A model generated the notes under the pieces. The model saw nothing but the letters and a program-made list of their open reading frames with translations, made no database searches and had not been told where the DNA came from. Below are positions 28,249-39,153 of a DNA stretch of 58,171 nt, piece by piece. Each line of letters starts with the position of its first letter. The first letter of the stretch is position 1. This DNA is from Pseudomonadota bacterium (lineage in GTDB: Bacteria; Pseudomonadota; Gammaproteobacteria; Burkholderiales; Rhodocyclaceae), in the NCBI GenBank assembly GCA_018262235.1, contig JAGTRY010000040.1:1-58171 (forward strand), read 5' to 3'. Made by a program: the position numbers and the translations under genes.

Positions 28249-28842
28249 TTACTTGGCACCGTACAGATACGGATTCAGGGTCGGATCGTTGTACATCTTG
28301 AACTGGCGATAGACCTTGTAATGCGCCACCCCGGCAGCGCAGTCGGCCAATAGTTGTTCCAGGCAAGCGGCCAGATCGCTGCGCTGCTCTTGCAAGCGTG
28401 CCAGCTTGGTCTGACAGGTCGCGATGTGTTCGGCGCTGGCATCGGTGCGACGGGTCTGCTCTCCCATGTGGAAAATCTTCAGGCCACGGATGGAGATGCG
28501 GTCGATCATGCTGCCGGCCGTTTCGGAATTCAGGCGACTACCCGGCACGGCGGGCGGCAGGGCGGAGAGGAAAACTTCATCCATGCGCTCGATGGCATCG
28601 TTGCGCTTCTGGTTGTAGCCATCAATCGCCCGCTTGTTGATGGCGATCTCGCTGTCGGCCACGTCCTTGCGGCGCGCCAGATCTTCTTCATCCCACAGCA
28701 GGTTGTTGAAGCGATGGTTCAGCTCCAGAAACTGCCAGAGTCCTTCGGTGAACCGTGCGGGCGCCGTCTTGGCCCAGGCGCGGTTGGCCACACAGGCATC
28801 GTGAAAGGCAAGAATGTCGGCAGCGGCAATCAACTTGGTCAT
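28249..28842 (-). CDS. DUF4254 family protein
   Basis: A 197-residue soluble, mostly helical protein with ELNHRFNNLLWDEEDLARRKD (about residues 39-59) and IDRISIRGLKIFHMGEQTRR (about residues 112-131), features of DUF4254. The family is regularly found beside lipopolysaccharide or glycosyltransferase genes, as here, but its biochemical role is undefined. It converges on the GT9 gene and diverges from dgkA. Confidence 0.85.
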   Translation of the reverse strand: MTKLIAAADILAFHDACVANRAWAKTAPARFTEGLWQFLELNHRFNNLLWDEEDLARRKDVADSEIAINKRAIDGYNQKRNDAIERMDEVFLSALPPAVPGSRLNSETAGSMIDRISIRGLKIFHMGEQTRRTDASAEHIATCQTKLARLQEQRSDLAACLEQLLADCAAGVAHYKVYRQFKMYNDPTLNPYLYGAK

Positions 28843-28962
28843 GGTCAGAGATCTGCAATGCGGTGAAGGTGCGGCATTTTACGCTGAATGCCCTGCCCTC
28901 ACGGTAAGCTTGCTGCAACACAGCTGACATACTCTGGCACTCCACACGGAGAAACATACTTC

Positions 28963-29331
28963 ATGGAAAGTCCCTTCAAAGGCAAAACCGGTCTGGTCCG
29001 CATCTGGAATGCTTTCAATTATTCGCTCGCCGGGCTGAGCGCGGCATTCCGTCTCGAAGACGCTTTCCGCCAGGAGGTACTGCTGGCAGTCGTCCTGTTG
29101 CCGGTCGCGATCCTCTACCCGCACAGCGGGCTGGAAAAAGCCCTGTTGATCGCCAGCGTGCTGCTGGTGCTGATCGTCGAACTGCTCAATTCGGCCGTCG
29201 AGGCCGTGGTGGATCGCGTTTCGCTGGAACGCCACGAGCTGGCCAAGCGCGCCAAGGATATCGGCAGTGCCGCCGTGCTGATCTCCCTGATCAATCTGGC
29301 GGTGGTGTGGGGACTGATCTTCTTCGGCTGA
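28963..29331 (+). CDS. dgkA: Diacylglycerol kinase
   Basis: A 122-residue three-TM inner-membrane enzyme that phosphorylates diacylglycerol to phosphatidate, recycling lipid left by periplasmic glucan or LPS modification. The start is ATG 28963 (MESPFKGKTGLVRIWNAFNYS); earlier in-frame codons give a non-family N-terminus. The active-site signature LLNSAVEAVVDRVSLERHELAKRAKDIGSAAV covers about residues 74-105. The length matches the family. Confidence 0.96.
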   Translation: MESPFKGKTGLVRIWNAFNYSLAGLSAAFRLEDAFRQEVLLAVVLLPVAILYPHSGLEKALLIASVLLVLIVELLNSAVEAVVDRVSLERHELAKRAKDIGSAAVLISLINLAVVWGLIFFG

Positions 29332-29529
29332 CAAGACGCCGCACGGCCCGCACCGCGTTTTGCGGGAGCGGCTCCACGTCACGCCCACAGCACGGCTTGG
29401 CAGCTCGCCCGGATTCACGGCCGAAGCTGCTCATGCCGCAACAGTTTCGTCACAGCCCTGTCATCCAGGCGGCGCAGCATCCCGGGCGGGCGGACTCCGG
29501 TGAGTCTGCACAGTTCAGGGATCCTGCCG

Positions 29530-30759
29530 ATGGAAACGCCGCGCCTGCTCATCCAAACCCTCGCGCCCGCACGCCGTCAGCTGCGCATCGCACTGGTCAC
29601 CGAAACCTATCCACCGGAAATCAACGGCGTGGCGATGACCACAGGGCGCATGGTGGAAGGTTTGCTCGCACTCGGCCATGAGGTCCATCTGGTCCGCCCG
29701 CGCCAGGGCGCGACAGACCAGGCGGCACAAGGCGGGGGGTTTGAGGAAATGCTGGCACGCGGTTTTCCGATCCCGAAATACAACCACCTGAAAATGGGCC
29801 TGCCGGCCCGTCAGGCGCTGATCCGCGCATGGACAGCGCGCCGCCCGGACATTGTGCAGGTGGTCACGGAAGGCCCGCTGGGCTGGTCGGCTGTTGCGGC
29901 TGCGCGCAAGCTCAAGCTGCCGGTGATCACCGAATTCCACACCAATTTCCACAGTTACACGCGCTACTACGGTGTCGGCTGGCTCAAGCAACCGCTGGCA
30001 GCCTGGCTCAGGCGTTTCCACAACAAGGGCGATCTGTGCCTGGTCCCCACCGAATCCCTGCGTGCGGAATTGCAGTCGATTGGCTACGCACGCCTCGAAG
30101 TGGTGGCCCGGGGTGTCGACACGGGCTTGTTCTCCCCGCTACGACGCAGTGAGGCCTTGCGCCACCAATGGGGAGCGAGCAGCCAGACTCTGGTGTGTGC
30201 CATCGTCAGCCGGCTGGCACCGGAAAAGAATCTTGAGCTGGGCATCCGCGCATTTGAAGCCATCCGGGCTCAACAGCCGGATGCACGTCTGGTTTTCGTG
30301 GGCGATGGCCCGGCCCGCGCGCCGCTGCAGGCCCGCTTCCCGGAACATGTTTTTGCCGGCATGCGCAGCGGCGAGGATCTGGCCAGCCACTATGCATCGG
30401 CCGATTTTTTCATCTTCCCGAGCCTGACCGAAACCTTCGGCAATGTCATCACCGAGGCCCTGGCCAGCGGATTGCCGGTACTCGGCTTCAATTACGCAGC
30501 GGCGGCAGAGCTGCTGCGTGACGGCCACAATGGCCTGCTCGCCCCTTATGGCGACGAATCCGCCTTCATCGAGGCCGCTCGCGGGCTGGTACAGACCCCG
30601 CAATTGCTGACGGCCATGCAGGCCCGGGCGCGCGACAGTGTGCTGCAGGTGGATTGGCAGGCCGTCGTGCAAAAACTCGCCAGCGTGGTGGAGCAAACGC
30701 TCAGCAGCCACGAGGCCCGGCTGAAGGTTCGCGACAGTCTGCTGACTCAAGCCGAATAG
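29530..30759 (+). CDS. Glycosyltransferase family 4 (GT-B fold)
   Basis: A 409-residue protein. Start METPRLLIQT at ATG 29530; the N-terminal domain has RIALVTETYPPEINGVAMTTGRMVEGL (about residues 20-46) and HTNFHSYTRYYG (~137-148). The donor-binding half has AIVSRLAPEKNLELGI (~223-238) and the EX7E-type motif FIFPSLTETFGNVITEALASGLPVLG (~292-317). Enzymes of this type transfer glucose or mannose to lipids or glycans, for example glycolipid synthases. The neighbouring dgkA and ornithine-lipid genes suggest a membrane-glycolipid role, but that is inference. Confidence 0.9.
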   Translation: METPRLLIQTLAPARRQLRIALVTETYPPEINGVAMTTGRMVEGLLALGHEVHLVRPRQGATDQAAQGGGFEEMLARGFPIPKYNHLKMGLPARQALIRAWTARRPDIVQVVTEGPLGWSAVAAARKLKLPVITEFHTNFHSYTRYYGVGWLKQPLAAWLRRFHNKGDLCLVPTESLRAELQSIGYARLEVVARGVDTGLFSPLRRSEALRHQWGASSQTLVCAIVSRLAPEKNLELGIRAFEAIRAQQPDARLVFVGDGPARAPLQARFPEHVFAGMRSGEDLASHYASADFFIFPSLTETFGNVITEALASGLPVLGFNYAAAAELLRDGHNGLLAPYGDESAFIEAARGLVQTPQLLTAMQARARDSVLQVDWQAVVQKLASVVEQTLSSHEARLKVRDSLLTQAE

Positions 30760-30870
30760 GGCCGTACGTCACGCTACGGACAGGATGGACAGGCATTGGT
30801 CGGCCAGGGCGAAGCCTGATCTCCCTCATCGGCTACAATCGCGCCTTCCTTGTCCCTTCGGTGCTTTCCC

Positions 30871-31806
30871 ATGTCTGTCCTGATTTGCGGCTCGATGGCC
30901 TACGACACCATCATGGTGTTCCACTCCCAGTTCAAGCGTCACATCCTGCCCGAGCAGCTCCACATCCTGAACGTATCCTTTCTGGTGCCGGAAATGCGTC
31001 GCGATTTCGGTGGCTGCGCCGGCAACATCGCCTACTCACTGAAGCTGCTGGGGGGCGAACCCGAAATCATGGCTACCGTCGGCGAGGATTCGGGCCCCTA
31101 CCTCGCCCGGCTGAAGAAGCTCGGCATCAGCACCCGCCATATCCGCGAAATCGGCGACACCTTCACCGCCCAGGCATTCATCACCACCGATCTGGATGAC
31201 AACCAGATCACCGCTTTCCACCCTGGCGCAATGAGCTATTCGCACAAGAACCAGGTTCGCGATGCAACAGGCATCAAGCTGGGGATCGTTGCGCCGGATG
31301 GCCGGGATGGCATGTTCCAGCACACCCGTGCCTTTGCTGCAGCAGGAATTCCCTTTGTCTTCGATCCGGGCCAGGGCCTGCCGATGTTCTCCGGTCCCGA
31401 GCTGCTCGAATGCCTCGATCTGGCAACCTACTGCACGCTCAATGATTACGAGGCCAAACTGGTGTGCGACAAAACCGGTCTGAGTCTCGAAAAACTTGCG
31501 GAACGTCTTGACGGTCTGGTGGTCACACTCGGTGGGCAGGGCTCGCAGATTTACACGCAAGGCAAAGTGATTGAAGTTGCCTGCACGCCTGCCAGCGATG
31601 TCGTGGATCCGACCGGTTGTGGCGACGCCTATCGTGGTGGTCTGCTCTACGGGTTGTCACACGACTGGAGTCTGGAAAAATCGGCGCAGCTAGCTTCGGT
31701 CATGGGATCCGTCAAGATCGCACACCGTGGTGGACAGAATTACACCGTTTCACGCGACGAAATCGCCGCACGCTTTGCTGCCACCTTCGGGGGGCAGCCT
31801 TGGTAA
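30871..31806 (+). CDS. PfkB family carbohydrate / nucleoside kinase
   Basis: A 311-residue kinase starting MSVLICGSMAYDTIMVF. Family motifs are GGCAGNIAYSLKLLGGEPEIMATVGEDSG (about residues 47-75) and the C-terminal anion hole and catalytic base DVVDPTGCGDAYRGGLLYGLSHDW (about residues 245-268, catalytic Asp in GCGDAYRG). The protein resembles adenosine/ribokinase-type PfkB enzymes; the substrate is not certain. The next gene begins 14 bp after the stop. Confidence 0.9.
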   Translation: MSVLICGSMAYDTIMVFHSQFKRHILPEQLHILNVSFLVPEMRRDFGGCAGNIAYSLKLLGGEPEIMATVGEDSGPYLARLKKLGISTRHIREIGDTFTAQAFITTDLDDNQITAFHPGAMSYSHKNQVRDATGIKLGIVAPDGRDGMFQHTRAFAAAGIPFVFDPGQGLPMFSGPELLECLDLATYCTLNDYEAKLVCDKTGLSLEKLAERLDGLVVTLGGQGSQIYTQGKVIEVACTPASDVVDPTGCGDAYRGGLLYGLSHDWSLEKSAQLASVMGSVKIAHRGGQNYTVSRDEIAARFAATFGGQPW

Positions 31807-31820
31807 GGAAAGGAATACAC

Positions 31821-32318
31821 ATGAAAAACACGCTTTTGGTGGCCTGCCTGCTGGGTGCCACTCTCATCAGTGCCGGTTGTACCCGTAGCCTGGCCGGAGA
31901 CTCCTACTCCCGCGAAGAAGCCCAGCGCCAGATCAGTTTCCGTGAAGGCACCGTGCTGGAAGTTCGCAAGGTCCGTCTGCAAGGCACCAATTCGAATATC
32001 GGCACCCTTGGCGGTGCTGCCGTAGGCGGTGTGGCCGGCAGCGGGATCGGCCAGGGACGTGGTGCAATCGTCGGCGCAGTGGTCGGGGCCGTAGTCGGTG
32101 GCCTTGCCGGCTCCGCTGCAGAAGAAGGCCTCACGCGTGAAGACGCCTGGGAGCTGACCGTCCGGATGAGTACTGGCGAAGCGATGGTGATCGTGCAGGA
32201 AATCGGCAAGGATAAATTCGCGCCGGGTGACAAAGTACGGGTGCTCCAGAGCAACGGCAAGTCCCGTGTTTCACCGGCATCCCCCGTACCTGCAGCCTCC
32301 ACCGGCGAGAAACTCTGA
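31821..32318 (+). CDS. SlyB-like glycine-zipper outer-membrane lipoprotein
   Basis: A 165-residue lipoprotein: MKNTLLVACLLGATLISAGC with a clear lipobox. Mid-protein it has a Gly/Ala-rich glycine zipper, GTLGGAAVGGVAGSGIGQGRGAIVGAVVGAVVGGLAGSAAEEG (about residues 56-98), followed by the SlyB/Pcp-type DAWELTVRMSTGEAMVIVQE and DKFAPGDKVRVL. Such proteins stabilise the outer membrane. GGAAAGGA lies 6 bp before the ATG, close behind the PfkB kinase gene. Confidence 0.9.
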   Translation: MKNTLLVACLLGATLISAGCTRSLAGDSYSREEAQRQISFREGTVLEVRKVRLQGTNSNIGTLGGAAVGGVAGSGIGQGRGAIVGAVVGAVVGGLAGSAAEEGLTREDAWELTVRMSTGEAMVIVQEIGKDKFAPGDKVRVLQSNGKSRVSPASPVPAASTGEKL

Positions 32319-32458
32319 GACCTCCCGCACACCCGCCAGGCGGCGCCTCCGCCAGCGGGTGTCACTCCGCTGCAACAGAGTCGTAACCGGGGCGCAATAC
32401 GCAGAACCTAGAGTGGTGCCAACGGGGATTTCCCCCGCAGCCACACAAGGACAGATCC

Positions 32459-33217
32459 ATGCTGCGCGTTGCCTCGCAAGTCGTTGAACAGAAATCCCGC
32501 AATCTGTGGGTCGGGCTGGCCAGCTCGGAATCCGAAATCCTCGAAGCACAAAAACTGCGCTACCGCGTGTTCGGGGAAGAAATGGGCGCTCGCCTGAACC
32601 CGCGCACCCCCGGCGTAGACCATGATCATTTCGACGCGCATTGCCAGCACCTGATCGTGCGCGACGAAGCCCACGGCCGCATTGTCGGCACCTACCGCAT
32701 CCTCACGCCCGAAGCCGCCCGCACGATCGGTAGTTACTACTCGGAGAGTGAATTCGATCTGACCCGCTTCCAGCACCTGCGCGAACGCCTCGTGGAAGTG
32801 GGCCGTTCCTGCATCGATGCGGAATACCGTACAGGCGCCGTGATCGCACTGTTGTGGAACGGCTTGTCACGCTTCATGCTGGTCAACGGTTACGAATACA
32901 TGATGGGCTGCGCCAGCATCGGCATGGCAGATGGTGGGCACAATGCCGCCAATATCTATCAGGCCCTCCAGGACAAACTGGCACCCGTCGAATACCACGT
33001 CTTTCCGCGCAATCCGCTGCCGGTCGAAGCACTGGCAAGCGGCGTGAAAGCCGAGATCCCGCCGCTGCTCAAAGGCTATCTGCGCGCTGGCGCCCAGGTC
33101 TGCGGCGCCCCGGCCTGGGATCCAGACTTCAACACGGCCGATCTGCTGATCCTGCTGAACATGGCCCGTGTCGACGCACGTTACGCCAAGCACTTCGTGG
33201 AACGTCAGGACGCCTGA
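32459..33217 (+). CDS. olsB: Lyso-ornithine-lipid synthase (ornithine-acyl-ACP N-acyltransferase)
   Basis: A 252-residue GNAT-fold N-acyltransferase. Recognised from LRYRVFGEEMGARL (about residues 33-46), DHDHFDAHCQHLIV, RIVGTYRILTPEAA, VEVGRSCIDAEYRTGAVIALLWNGLSRFM (about residues 111-139) and YMMGCASIGM. OlsB adds a 3-hydroxyacyl chain from ACP to the alpha-amine of ornithine, the first step to phosphorus-free ornithine lipids. The next gene encodes the OlsA-type O-acyltransferase, which completes the pathway. Confidence 0.92.
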   Translation: MLRVASQVVEQKSRNLWVGLASSESEILEAQKLRYRVFGEEMGARLNPRTPGVDHDHFDAHCQHLIVRDEAHGRIVGTYRILTPEAARTIGSYYSESEFDLTRFQHLRERLVEVGRSCIDAEYRTGAVIALLWNGLSRFMLVNGYEYMMGCASIGMADGGHNAANIYQALQDKLAPVEYHVFPRNPLPVEALASGVKAEIPPLLKGYLRAGAQVCGAPAWDPDFNTADLLILLNMARVDARYAKHFVERQDA

Positions 33218-33290
33218 ATACGGCGGGACCAATCCGGCTGGGGCGAGTGGTATAAACTTGCCCCTTCCCTCCATTTACTGCGTTCACTCC

Positions 33291-34127
33291 GTGCTTGTCC
33301 CCTTGTTTCGTGACATCCGCGCCGCCTGGCGTCTGATCCACGTGGTCTGGCTGGTGCTGCGTGGCATTGCAACTGTCCGCATCTGCTTCCCACGCTGGGG
33401 TGCGGTACAGCAGCGTGCCATGAAGCAGGCTTGGTCGCGCCGCTTGGTCGAAGTGCTGGGCGTACGGATTGATCCGTGCGATGTGCAGTTGCCTGCCAGC
33501 ACCCTGATCGTGTGCAACCACATTTCCTGGCTGGATGTCTTCGTGATGAACGCCCTCACGCCCACCACTTTCGTCTGCAAGGATGAAGTGAAAGACTGGC
33601 CAGCGCTGGGCTGGCTGGTGGAACACAGTGGCACCCTGTTCATCGAGCGGGGCAGCCGGGCCGCTGCAGCCCGCTCCGCCCAGGCCATGACGATGCGCCT
33701 GACAGGAGGTGAGCGCATCGCCGTCTTTCCCGAGGGCACGACCACGCAAGGCTCATCCATGTTGCCATTCCGTGCCGCCCTGTTTCAGGCGGCCATTGAC
33801 GCCCAGGTCAGCGTACAGCCGGCCAGCCTGCGCTACCGCGACGCAACCGGCGCACGCAGCCATGCCCCGGCTTACGATGGAGACCTCAGTTTTGGTCAAT
33901 CCATGCTGAACATTGTGCGGGCCTCGGGCATTCACGCCGAGATCCGCTTTCTTGAAGCCCTCGCCCCGACTTGCGGCCGGCGCGAGCTGGCTCGCCTGAG
34001 TGAGGCCGCCATCACCCGTGATCTGGGATTCATGCCGATCCCGGAGGAACAGATCCTCGACGACGAACTGGCCGCGGCACCTGATGCAGGCAGCCCACTG
34101 CCCGCAGACGCCGCCCGCGCCGCCTGA
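33291..34127 (+). CDS. olsA: 1-acyl-glycerol-3-phosphate acyltransferase-like protein (OlsA, ornithine lipid step 2)
   Basis: A 278-residue PlsC-type acyltransferase. GTG at 33291 (VLVPLFRDIRAAWRLI) is the best start, because upstream codons overlap the olsB 3' region and a TATAAACT box at 33251. The catalytic NHxxxxD motif is NHISWLD (about residues 79-85), followed by the FPEGTTTQGSSMLPF block (about residues 147-161). PlsC paralogues acylate the hydroxyl of lyso-ornithine lipid; the olsB-olsA pairing supports that over generic phospholipid synthesis. Confidence 0.85.
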   Translation: MLVPLFRDIRAAWRLIHVVWLVLRGIATVRICFPRWGAVQQRAMKQAWSRRLVEVLGVRIDPCDVQLPASTLIVCNHISWLDVFVMNALTPTTFVCKDEVKDWPALGWLVEHSGTLFIERGSRAAAARSAQAMTMRLTGGERIAVFPEGTTTQGSSMLPFRAALFQAAIDAQVSVQPASLRYRDATGARSHAPAYDGDLSFGQSMLNIVRASGIHAEIRFLEALAPTCGRRELARLSEAAITRDLGFMPIPEEQILDDELAAAPDAGSPLPADAARAA

Positions 34128-34142
34128 ACCGAAGGCCTGCGG

Positions 34143-35780
34143 CTAGACCTGGAAGCGCTTCACAGCTCCGACCAGATCATCGGCCAGGGCATTGAGCGCC
34201 CGGGTACTCTGGTCAACATCGGCAACAGCACGGTTGTTCTGCTCGCACATGTTGGCAATCTGCTCAACTTGCTGAGCGATCAGCTGACTGGCCGCAGACT
34301 GCTCACGCAAAGCCTCATTGATGCGCGTGCTGGTATCCGTGGTCTGCTCGGCCGCCTGGCGGATATCCACAATCGCGTGATCCGCTTGCTCGGCCAGCGC
34401 CAACTGCTCGGCGAACTGCTGCACCACGCTGTGTACATCGGTGATCGCCTTAGAAGAGCTCGCCTGGATCAGCTTGACCAGTTGGTTGATCTGCTCGGTC
34501 GAACGGGTCGTGTTTTCCGCAAGCTTGCGCACTTCGTCAGCCACAACGGCAAACCCGCGCCCCTGTTCTCCGGCCCGGGCCGCTTCGATCGCCGCGTTCA
34601 GCGCGAGCAGATTGGTCTGGTCGGCGATTTCCTTGACCGTCTGGACAATGCCCGAAATCGATTCCGAACGCTCTCCAAGCTCGGTCAATGCCTGGGCGGT
34701 TTCATTCACCTGCACCGAAGTACGCTGGAGCTGGGTATTTCCTTGTTCGACAGCTTGCCGCCCGGTTTCGGCACTTTCCAGCGAGCGCCCGGCCAATTGC
34801 TGGGCTTCCTGCGCGGCGTCCCCCACCTGCGACACACTCACGGTCAGTTCTTCGACGGCTGCCGCCACCGATGATGCGGAACGGCTCTGGGTCGCCGCCG
34901 AGTGTCCGACTTGCGTCAGCGCACTGACGATGCTTTCTGTCTGCTGCTGCAGGATGTTGGTCTTGCCATGGATATCCTGGACGATGGTCTGAAAGCGCTC
35001 GAGCATCTTGTTCAAGGCCTCTCCACATTGCGCCAGCTCATCCTTGCCGTGCTGCGGTACGCGCATGCGCAAATCCCAGTCCTGTTCGATCCGCAGCATG
35101 GTTGAACGCAATGCCGACACCGGTTTCATGATGGCATGCATCAATTGCCACCCCGCCACAGCCATCGCCAGCAGGACCAGCAAAACCCCCGCGACAGTCC
35201 ACCAGAGCGCACTGCGCATCAGCACGTCGGCCTCCATTCGATAGGCATTGGTCTGCTCATCGGAGAAGCGCCGGATCATTTCCTCAAGCTCTCCCAATGC
35301 GGCGCCCAGCGGGCGATCCAGCCCGCGTATCGCCACATCCACCTTCTTGCCACTCTCTGGATCCGCAAGGTCAAACGCCTGCAGGGCATTGCGGTATTTG
35401 CCATCCAGGGTCTGCAGCTCCGCCAGGGCTTTTTGCGCCGGAGCGGGATCCAGCTGTACAGCCTGCATACCCTTGACGACCTTGTTCAGTGCTTCGACCG
35501 CTCTGGCCTCTTCGTCACCGAACTGTTTGAGATGTTTGTCGAACAGGCCTTTGTCATTGCCACGGATCAGGATGTTCTTCCATTCCTGGACCTGAGTCTT
35601 GAAGCTGATCTGCGCCTGTTCGACATCCAGTGCCAGCGCGCTTCCCGACAAGGTAATTGCCAAGCCGTGGCCCAGCTTGCCGGACAGACGCTGCATCTGC
35701 CATAGCCCGCAGAGACCTTGCCCGAGAATGATCAGGCCTCCGATCAGCAGGAGCAGCAGCAATTTCATCTTGATCGTCAT
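34143..35780 (-). CDS. Methyl-accepting chemotaxis protein, 4-helix-bundle sensor
   Basis: A 545-residue chemoreceptor. The ATG at 35780 ([15 protein letters not shown]) has GGAGGAG six bp upstream. It has one N-terminal TM (about residues 5-27), a periplasmic 4-helix-bundle domain, a second TM ([26 protein letters not shown], about 190-210), a HAMP domain, and a signalling hairpin with the conserved tip [35 protein letters not shown]. No C-terminal NWxxF-type pentapeptide is present. The ligand is unknown. It converges on olsA and diverges from dadA. Confidence 0.94.
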   Translation of the reverse strand: MTIKMKLLLLLLIGGLIILGQGLCGLWQMQRLSGKLGHGLAITLSGSALALDVEQAQISFKTQVQEWKNILIRGNDKGLFDKHLKQFGDEEARAVEALNKVVKGMQAVQLDPAPAQKALAELQTLDGKYRNALQAFDLADPESGKKVDVAIRGLDRPLGAALGELEEMIRRFSDEQTNAYRMEADVLMRSALWWTVAGVLLVLLAMAVAGWQLMHAIMKPVSALRSTMLRIEQDWDLRMRVPQHGKDELAQCGEALNKMLERFQTIVQDIHGKTNILQQQTESIVSALTQVGHSAATQSRSASSVAAAVEELTVSVSQVGDAAQEAQQLAGRSLESAETGRQAVEQGNTQLQRTSVQVNETAQALTELGERSESISGIVQTVKEIADQTNLLALNAAIEAARAGEQGRGFAVVADEVRKLAENTTRSTEQINQLVKLIQASSSKAITDVHSVVQQFAEQLALAEQADHAIVDIRQAAEQTTDTSTRINEALREQSAASQLIAQQVEQIANMCEQNNRAVADVDQSTRALNALADDLVGAVKRFQV

Positions 35781-36005
35781 ATCCACTCCTCCGGGTACAC
35801 AACAGTGTCCTCTCAGAATTTACGGCCCTGAACCGCCGGGCTTGATTCATTCACATGCTAGTTGACCATATGGACATAATCAGCCTACTTGGCACAGGTC
35901 ATACCCTGTGTGCCCGAATCGGCAATAATGTCGGCCTGAACATTTCCAAAGACCGCACGCCCGATCGGCCTGCGCAATGCCCCTTCTTCCACACGCCTTT
36001 CCTCC

Positions 36006-37262
36006 ATGCACATCCTGATTGTTGGAGCCGGTCTTGCCGGCGTTTCAGCCGCCTGGTATCTGCGCGCCGCCGGCCACACGGTCACCGTGATTGATCGCAA
36101 CGCAGGCCCGGCCCTCGAAACCAGTTTTGCCAACGGCGGCCAGATCTCCATCAGCCACCCCGAACCCTGGGCCAACCCTGGCGCACCACTGACAGTCCTG
36201 AAATGGCTCGGCCGCAAGGACGCTCCACTGCTGTTCCGCTGGCCGGCCGAAGCCGCTCGCATCCATTGGGGCCTGCAATTCCTGCGCGAATGCCTGCCCG
36301 CCCGTACTCATCGGAATACCCTGGCAATCGCCCATCTGGCCGCCTATAGCGGCGTCCAGTTGCGCGCCCTGCGCGAAGCCACCGACATTCATTACAACAG
36401 CCTGTCGCGCGGCGTGCTCCACCTGTATTTCGCCAAGGAAAATTACCGCCACGGGGAAGCTCAGCAGCGTGTTCTGGCCAATCTTGGAATCGCTGCGCAA
36501 ATGTTGACACCAAGCGGCTGCGTCACGGCAGAACCCAGTCTCGCCCATGTTGAAACCCGCCTCATTGGCGGCATGCTCGGCGCCGACGACGAAAGTGGTG
36601 ATGCGCAACGTTTCGTCACCGAACTTGCCACGCGCTGCCGCGAAACTGGCGTGAACTTCATGTTCGACATGCAGGTCGAAAAAATTCACCGTGATGGACA
36701 GCGCATCCGCGCGCTCACGGTGATGCACGAAGGTTGCCAACAGACGCTTCAAGCCGATGCCTACGTAATCGCAGCAGGCAGCTACAGCAGGCCACTGGTC
36801 AAAGACCTCGGAGAGCGACTGCCCATCTATCCCGTCAAAGGCTATTCCACCACCTTGCAACTTCGCGATCCGGCACGTGCGCCGACCGTAAGCCTCACCG
36901 ACGAATCCTGCCGGATAGTCTGCTCACGTTTGGGAAACAGCCTGCGGATTGCCGGAACGGCAGAGCTCAACGCTTACAACACCGAACTGGATCCAGACCG
37001 CTGCGGCGCGCTGCGGCGGTGGGCCGAAGAAATATTCCCCGGCGTCTGTGACACAACCGAACCGAATTACTGGGCCGGGCTGCGCCCGACCACGCCCAGC
37101 AACCTCCCGATCATCGGTCGCAGCCGTTTTGACAACCTCTTCTACAACACCGGCCACGGCACCCTGGGCTGGACCCTTGCCTGTGGCTCTGCCCATGCGT
37201 TGGCAGACATCATCGACGGACGAAGCCCCGGAATCGACTTCCCGTTTGCTGGCCGTGTGTAA
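36006..37262 (+). CDS. dadA: D-amino acid dehydrogenase (FAD)
   Basis: A 418-residue FAD enzyme: N-terminal Rossmann motif IVGAGLAGVSAAWYLRAAGHTVTVID (residues ~5-30), followed by ETSFANGGQISISHPEPWANPGAP, characteristic of DadA. Later come YPVKGYSTTLQL and the C-terminal FAD region AGLRPTTPSNLPIIGRSRFDNLFYNTGHGTLGW. DadA oxidises D-amino acids to keto acids at the membrane, as part of alanine catabolism. No racemase gene (dadX) is adjacent here. Confidence 0.94.
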   Translation: MHILIVGAGLAGVSAAWYLRAAGHTVTVIDRNAGPALETSFANGGQISISHPEPWANPGAPLTVLKWLGRKDAPLLFRWPAEAARIHWGLQFLRECLPARTHRNTLAIAHLAAYSGVQLRALREATDIHYNSLSRGVLHLYFAKENYRHGEAQQRVLANLGIAAQMLTPSGCVTAEPSLAHVETRLIGGMLGADDESGDAQRFVTELATRCRETGVNFMFDMQVEKIHRDGQRIRALTVMHEGCQQTLQADAYVIAAGSYSRPLVKDLGERLPIYPVKGYSTTLQLRDPARAPTVSLTDESCRIVCSRLGNSLRIAGTAELNAYNTELDPDRCGALRRWAEEIFPGVCDTTEPNYWAGLRPTTPSNLPIIGRSRFDNLFYNTGHGTLGWTLACGSAHALADIIDGRSPGIDFPFAGRV

Positions 37263-37368
37263 GCCAAACTGAGACATTGACGCCACCTGCGCTCACGGCC
37301 ACTCACCGGAAAGCCCCCAACCCAGTATCATCCGGGCTGGATCCCGCATGCCCCATGAGACACACGTA

Positions 37369-38160
<792 letters not shown>

Positions 38161-38221
38161 TGCTTCGTAGAACCATCTTGTGGCCATGTTCAATACGACT
38201 CTGCATTACACGGAAAACATC

Positions 38222-39001
38222 ATGTCTGTAAGTTCCCGCTGGATAGCCTTGCCCATTGCATTGTTTGCCACGCAACTGCACGCCCAAACACATGTGATCA
38301 CAGCAAACTGGGATGTCGACATCACCGTGGACGCCCGGAAAGCCAAAAACCACAGTGCTGCAGCGCAAGCTGCCGAAAGCTCGTTAAAACTGCTCGGGGG
38401 TTCCGTCAGGATTGCATCCATGACAGATCAATTCACGTTATCCGCCAACAGCTATGCGTTGACATCAAAAGCAGAGGCCAATGCGGTACTCGCCAGCCTT
38501 TTGCCCAACAGCACTGCTTCGCGCAGCAGCAGGGGCAAAGCAGGAGGCGGCTATCTGATGACCCAGACTTTCACGGAAGAAAGAACCAAGGGGAATGAAC
38601 GCAAGGTCCAGATTGATTACACAACGAAGGTCGCCAATTACTACAAAACCGGCAAACTGACCAAACGCGAGTCCGTCAAATACCGCACGGCAGATATCGC
38701 CACCATGCCTTACCTGTTTTACAAACAGCCCTTGCCAACCGCGGCGACAACCGTTGCAGCAACAGACGGGATCTCGACCCGAATTTTTGTACTCGATCCT
38801 GTCGCGGAAAACATCAAGGTTGGCAATGCGTCCGTCCCGGCGCTCAGGCTTACGCGCCGTCAATATTCTCAGGATGATGCAGGGCTTGTCCTATGGATCA
38901 GGAAAAGTGACGGTTTCCCGTTGCGGGCCCGCATTGACTTGAATGCGAAGTATGGCGTTATTCTGGAGCAAAAACTAAAAGCACTTCCCAGCTCCAACTA
39001 G
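38222..39001 (+). CDS. Secreted protein, DUF3108-like
   Basis: A 259-residue protein starting MSVSSRWIALPIALFATQLHA, a signal peptide with cleavage before QT. The sequence has an all-beta look, with YLMTQTFTEERTKGNERKVQIDY and a C-terminal block LRLTRRQYSQDDAGLVLWIRKSDGFPLRARIDLNAKYG that resembles DUF3108-type envelope proteins. The resemblance is moderate. It follows the polyproline protein by 61 bp in the same direction and may be co-transcribed with it. Function unknown. Confidence 0.6.
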   Translation: MSVSSRWIALPIALFATQLHAQTHVITANWDVDITVDARKAKNHSAAAQAAESSLKLLGGSVRIASMTDQFTLSANSYALTSKAEANAVLASLLPNSTASRSSRGKAGGGYLMTQTFTEERTKGNERKVQIDYTTKVANYYKTGKLTKRESVKYRTADIATMPYLFYKQPLPTAATTVAATDGISTRIFVLDPVAENIKVGNASVPALRLTRRQYSQDDAGLVLWIRKSDGFPLRARIDLNAKYGVILEQKLKALPSSN

Positions 39002-39153
39002 CCCAGAAATTTCATCAGGTTGATGAGGACTGCACAATGCGTGGCTCGTCAGCCGTTTGCCACCTTCCGCCTGCTTGAAAATGTTGATGATCTAGCGGTC
39101 GGTAACGTGAGGCCTTTATATAAAACAACCTTGCATTCCGTTGCGAGAAAATT

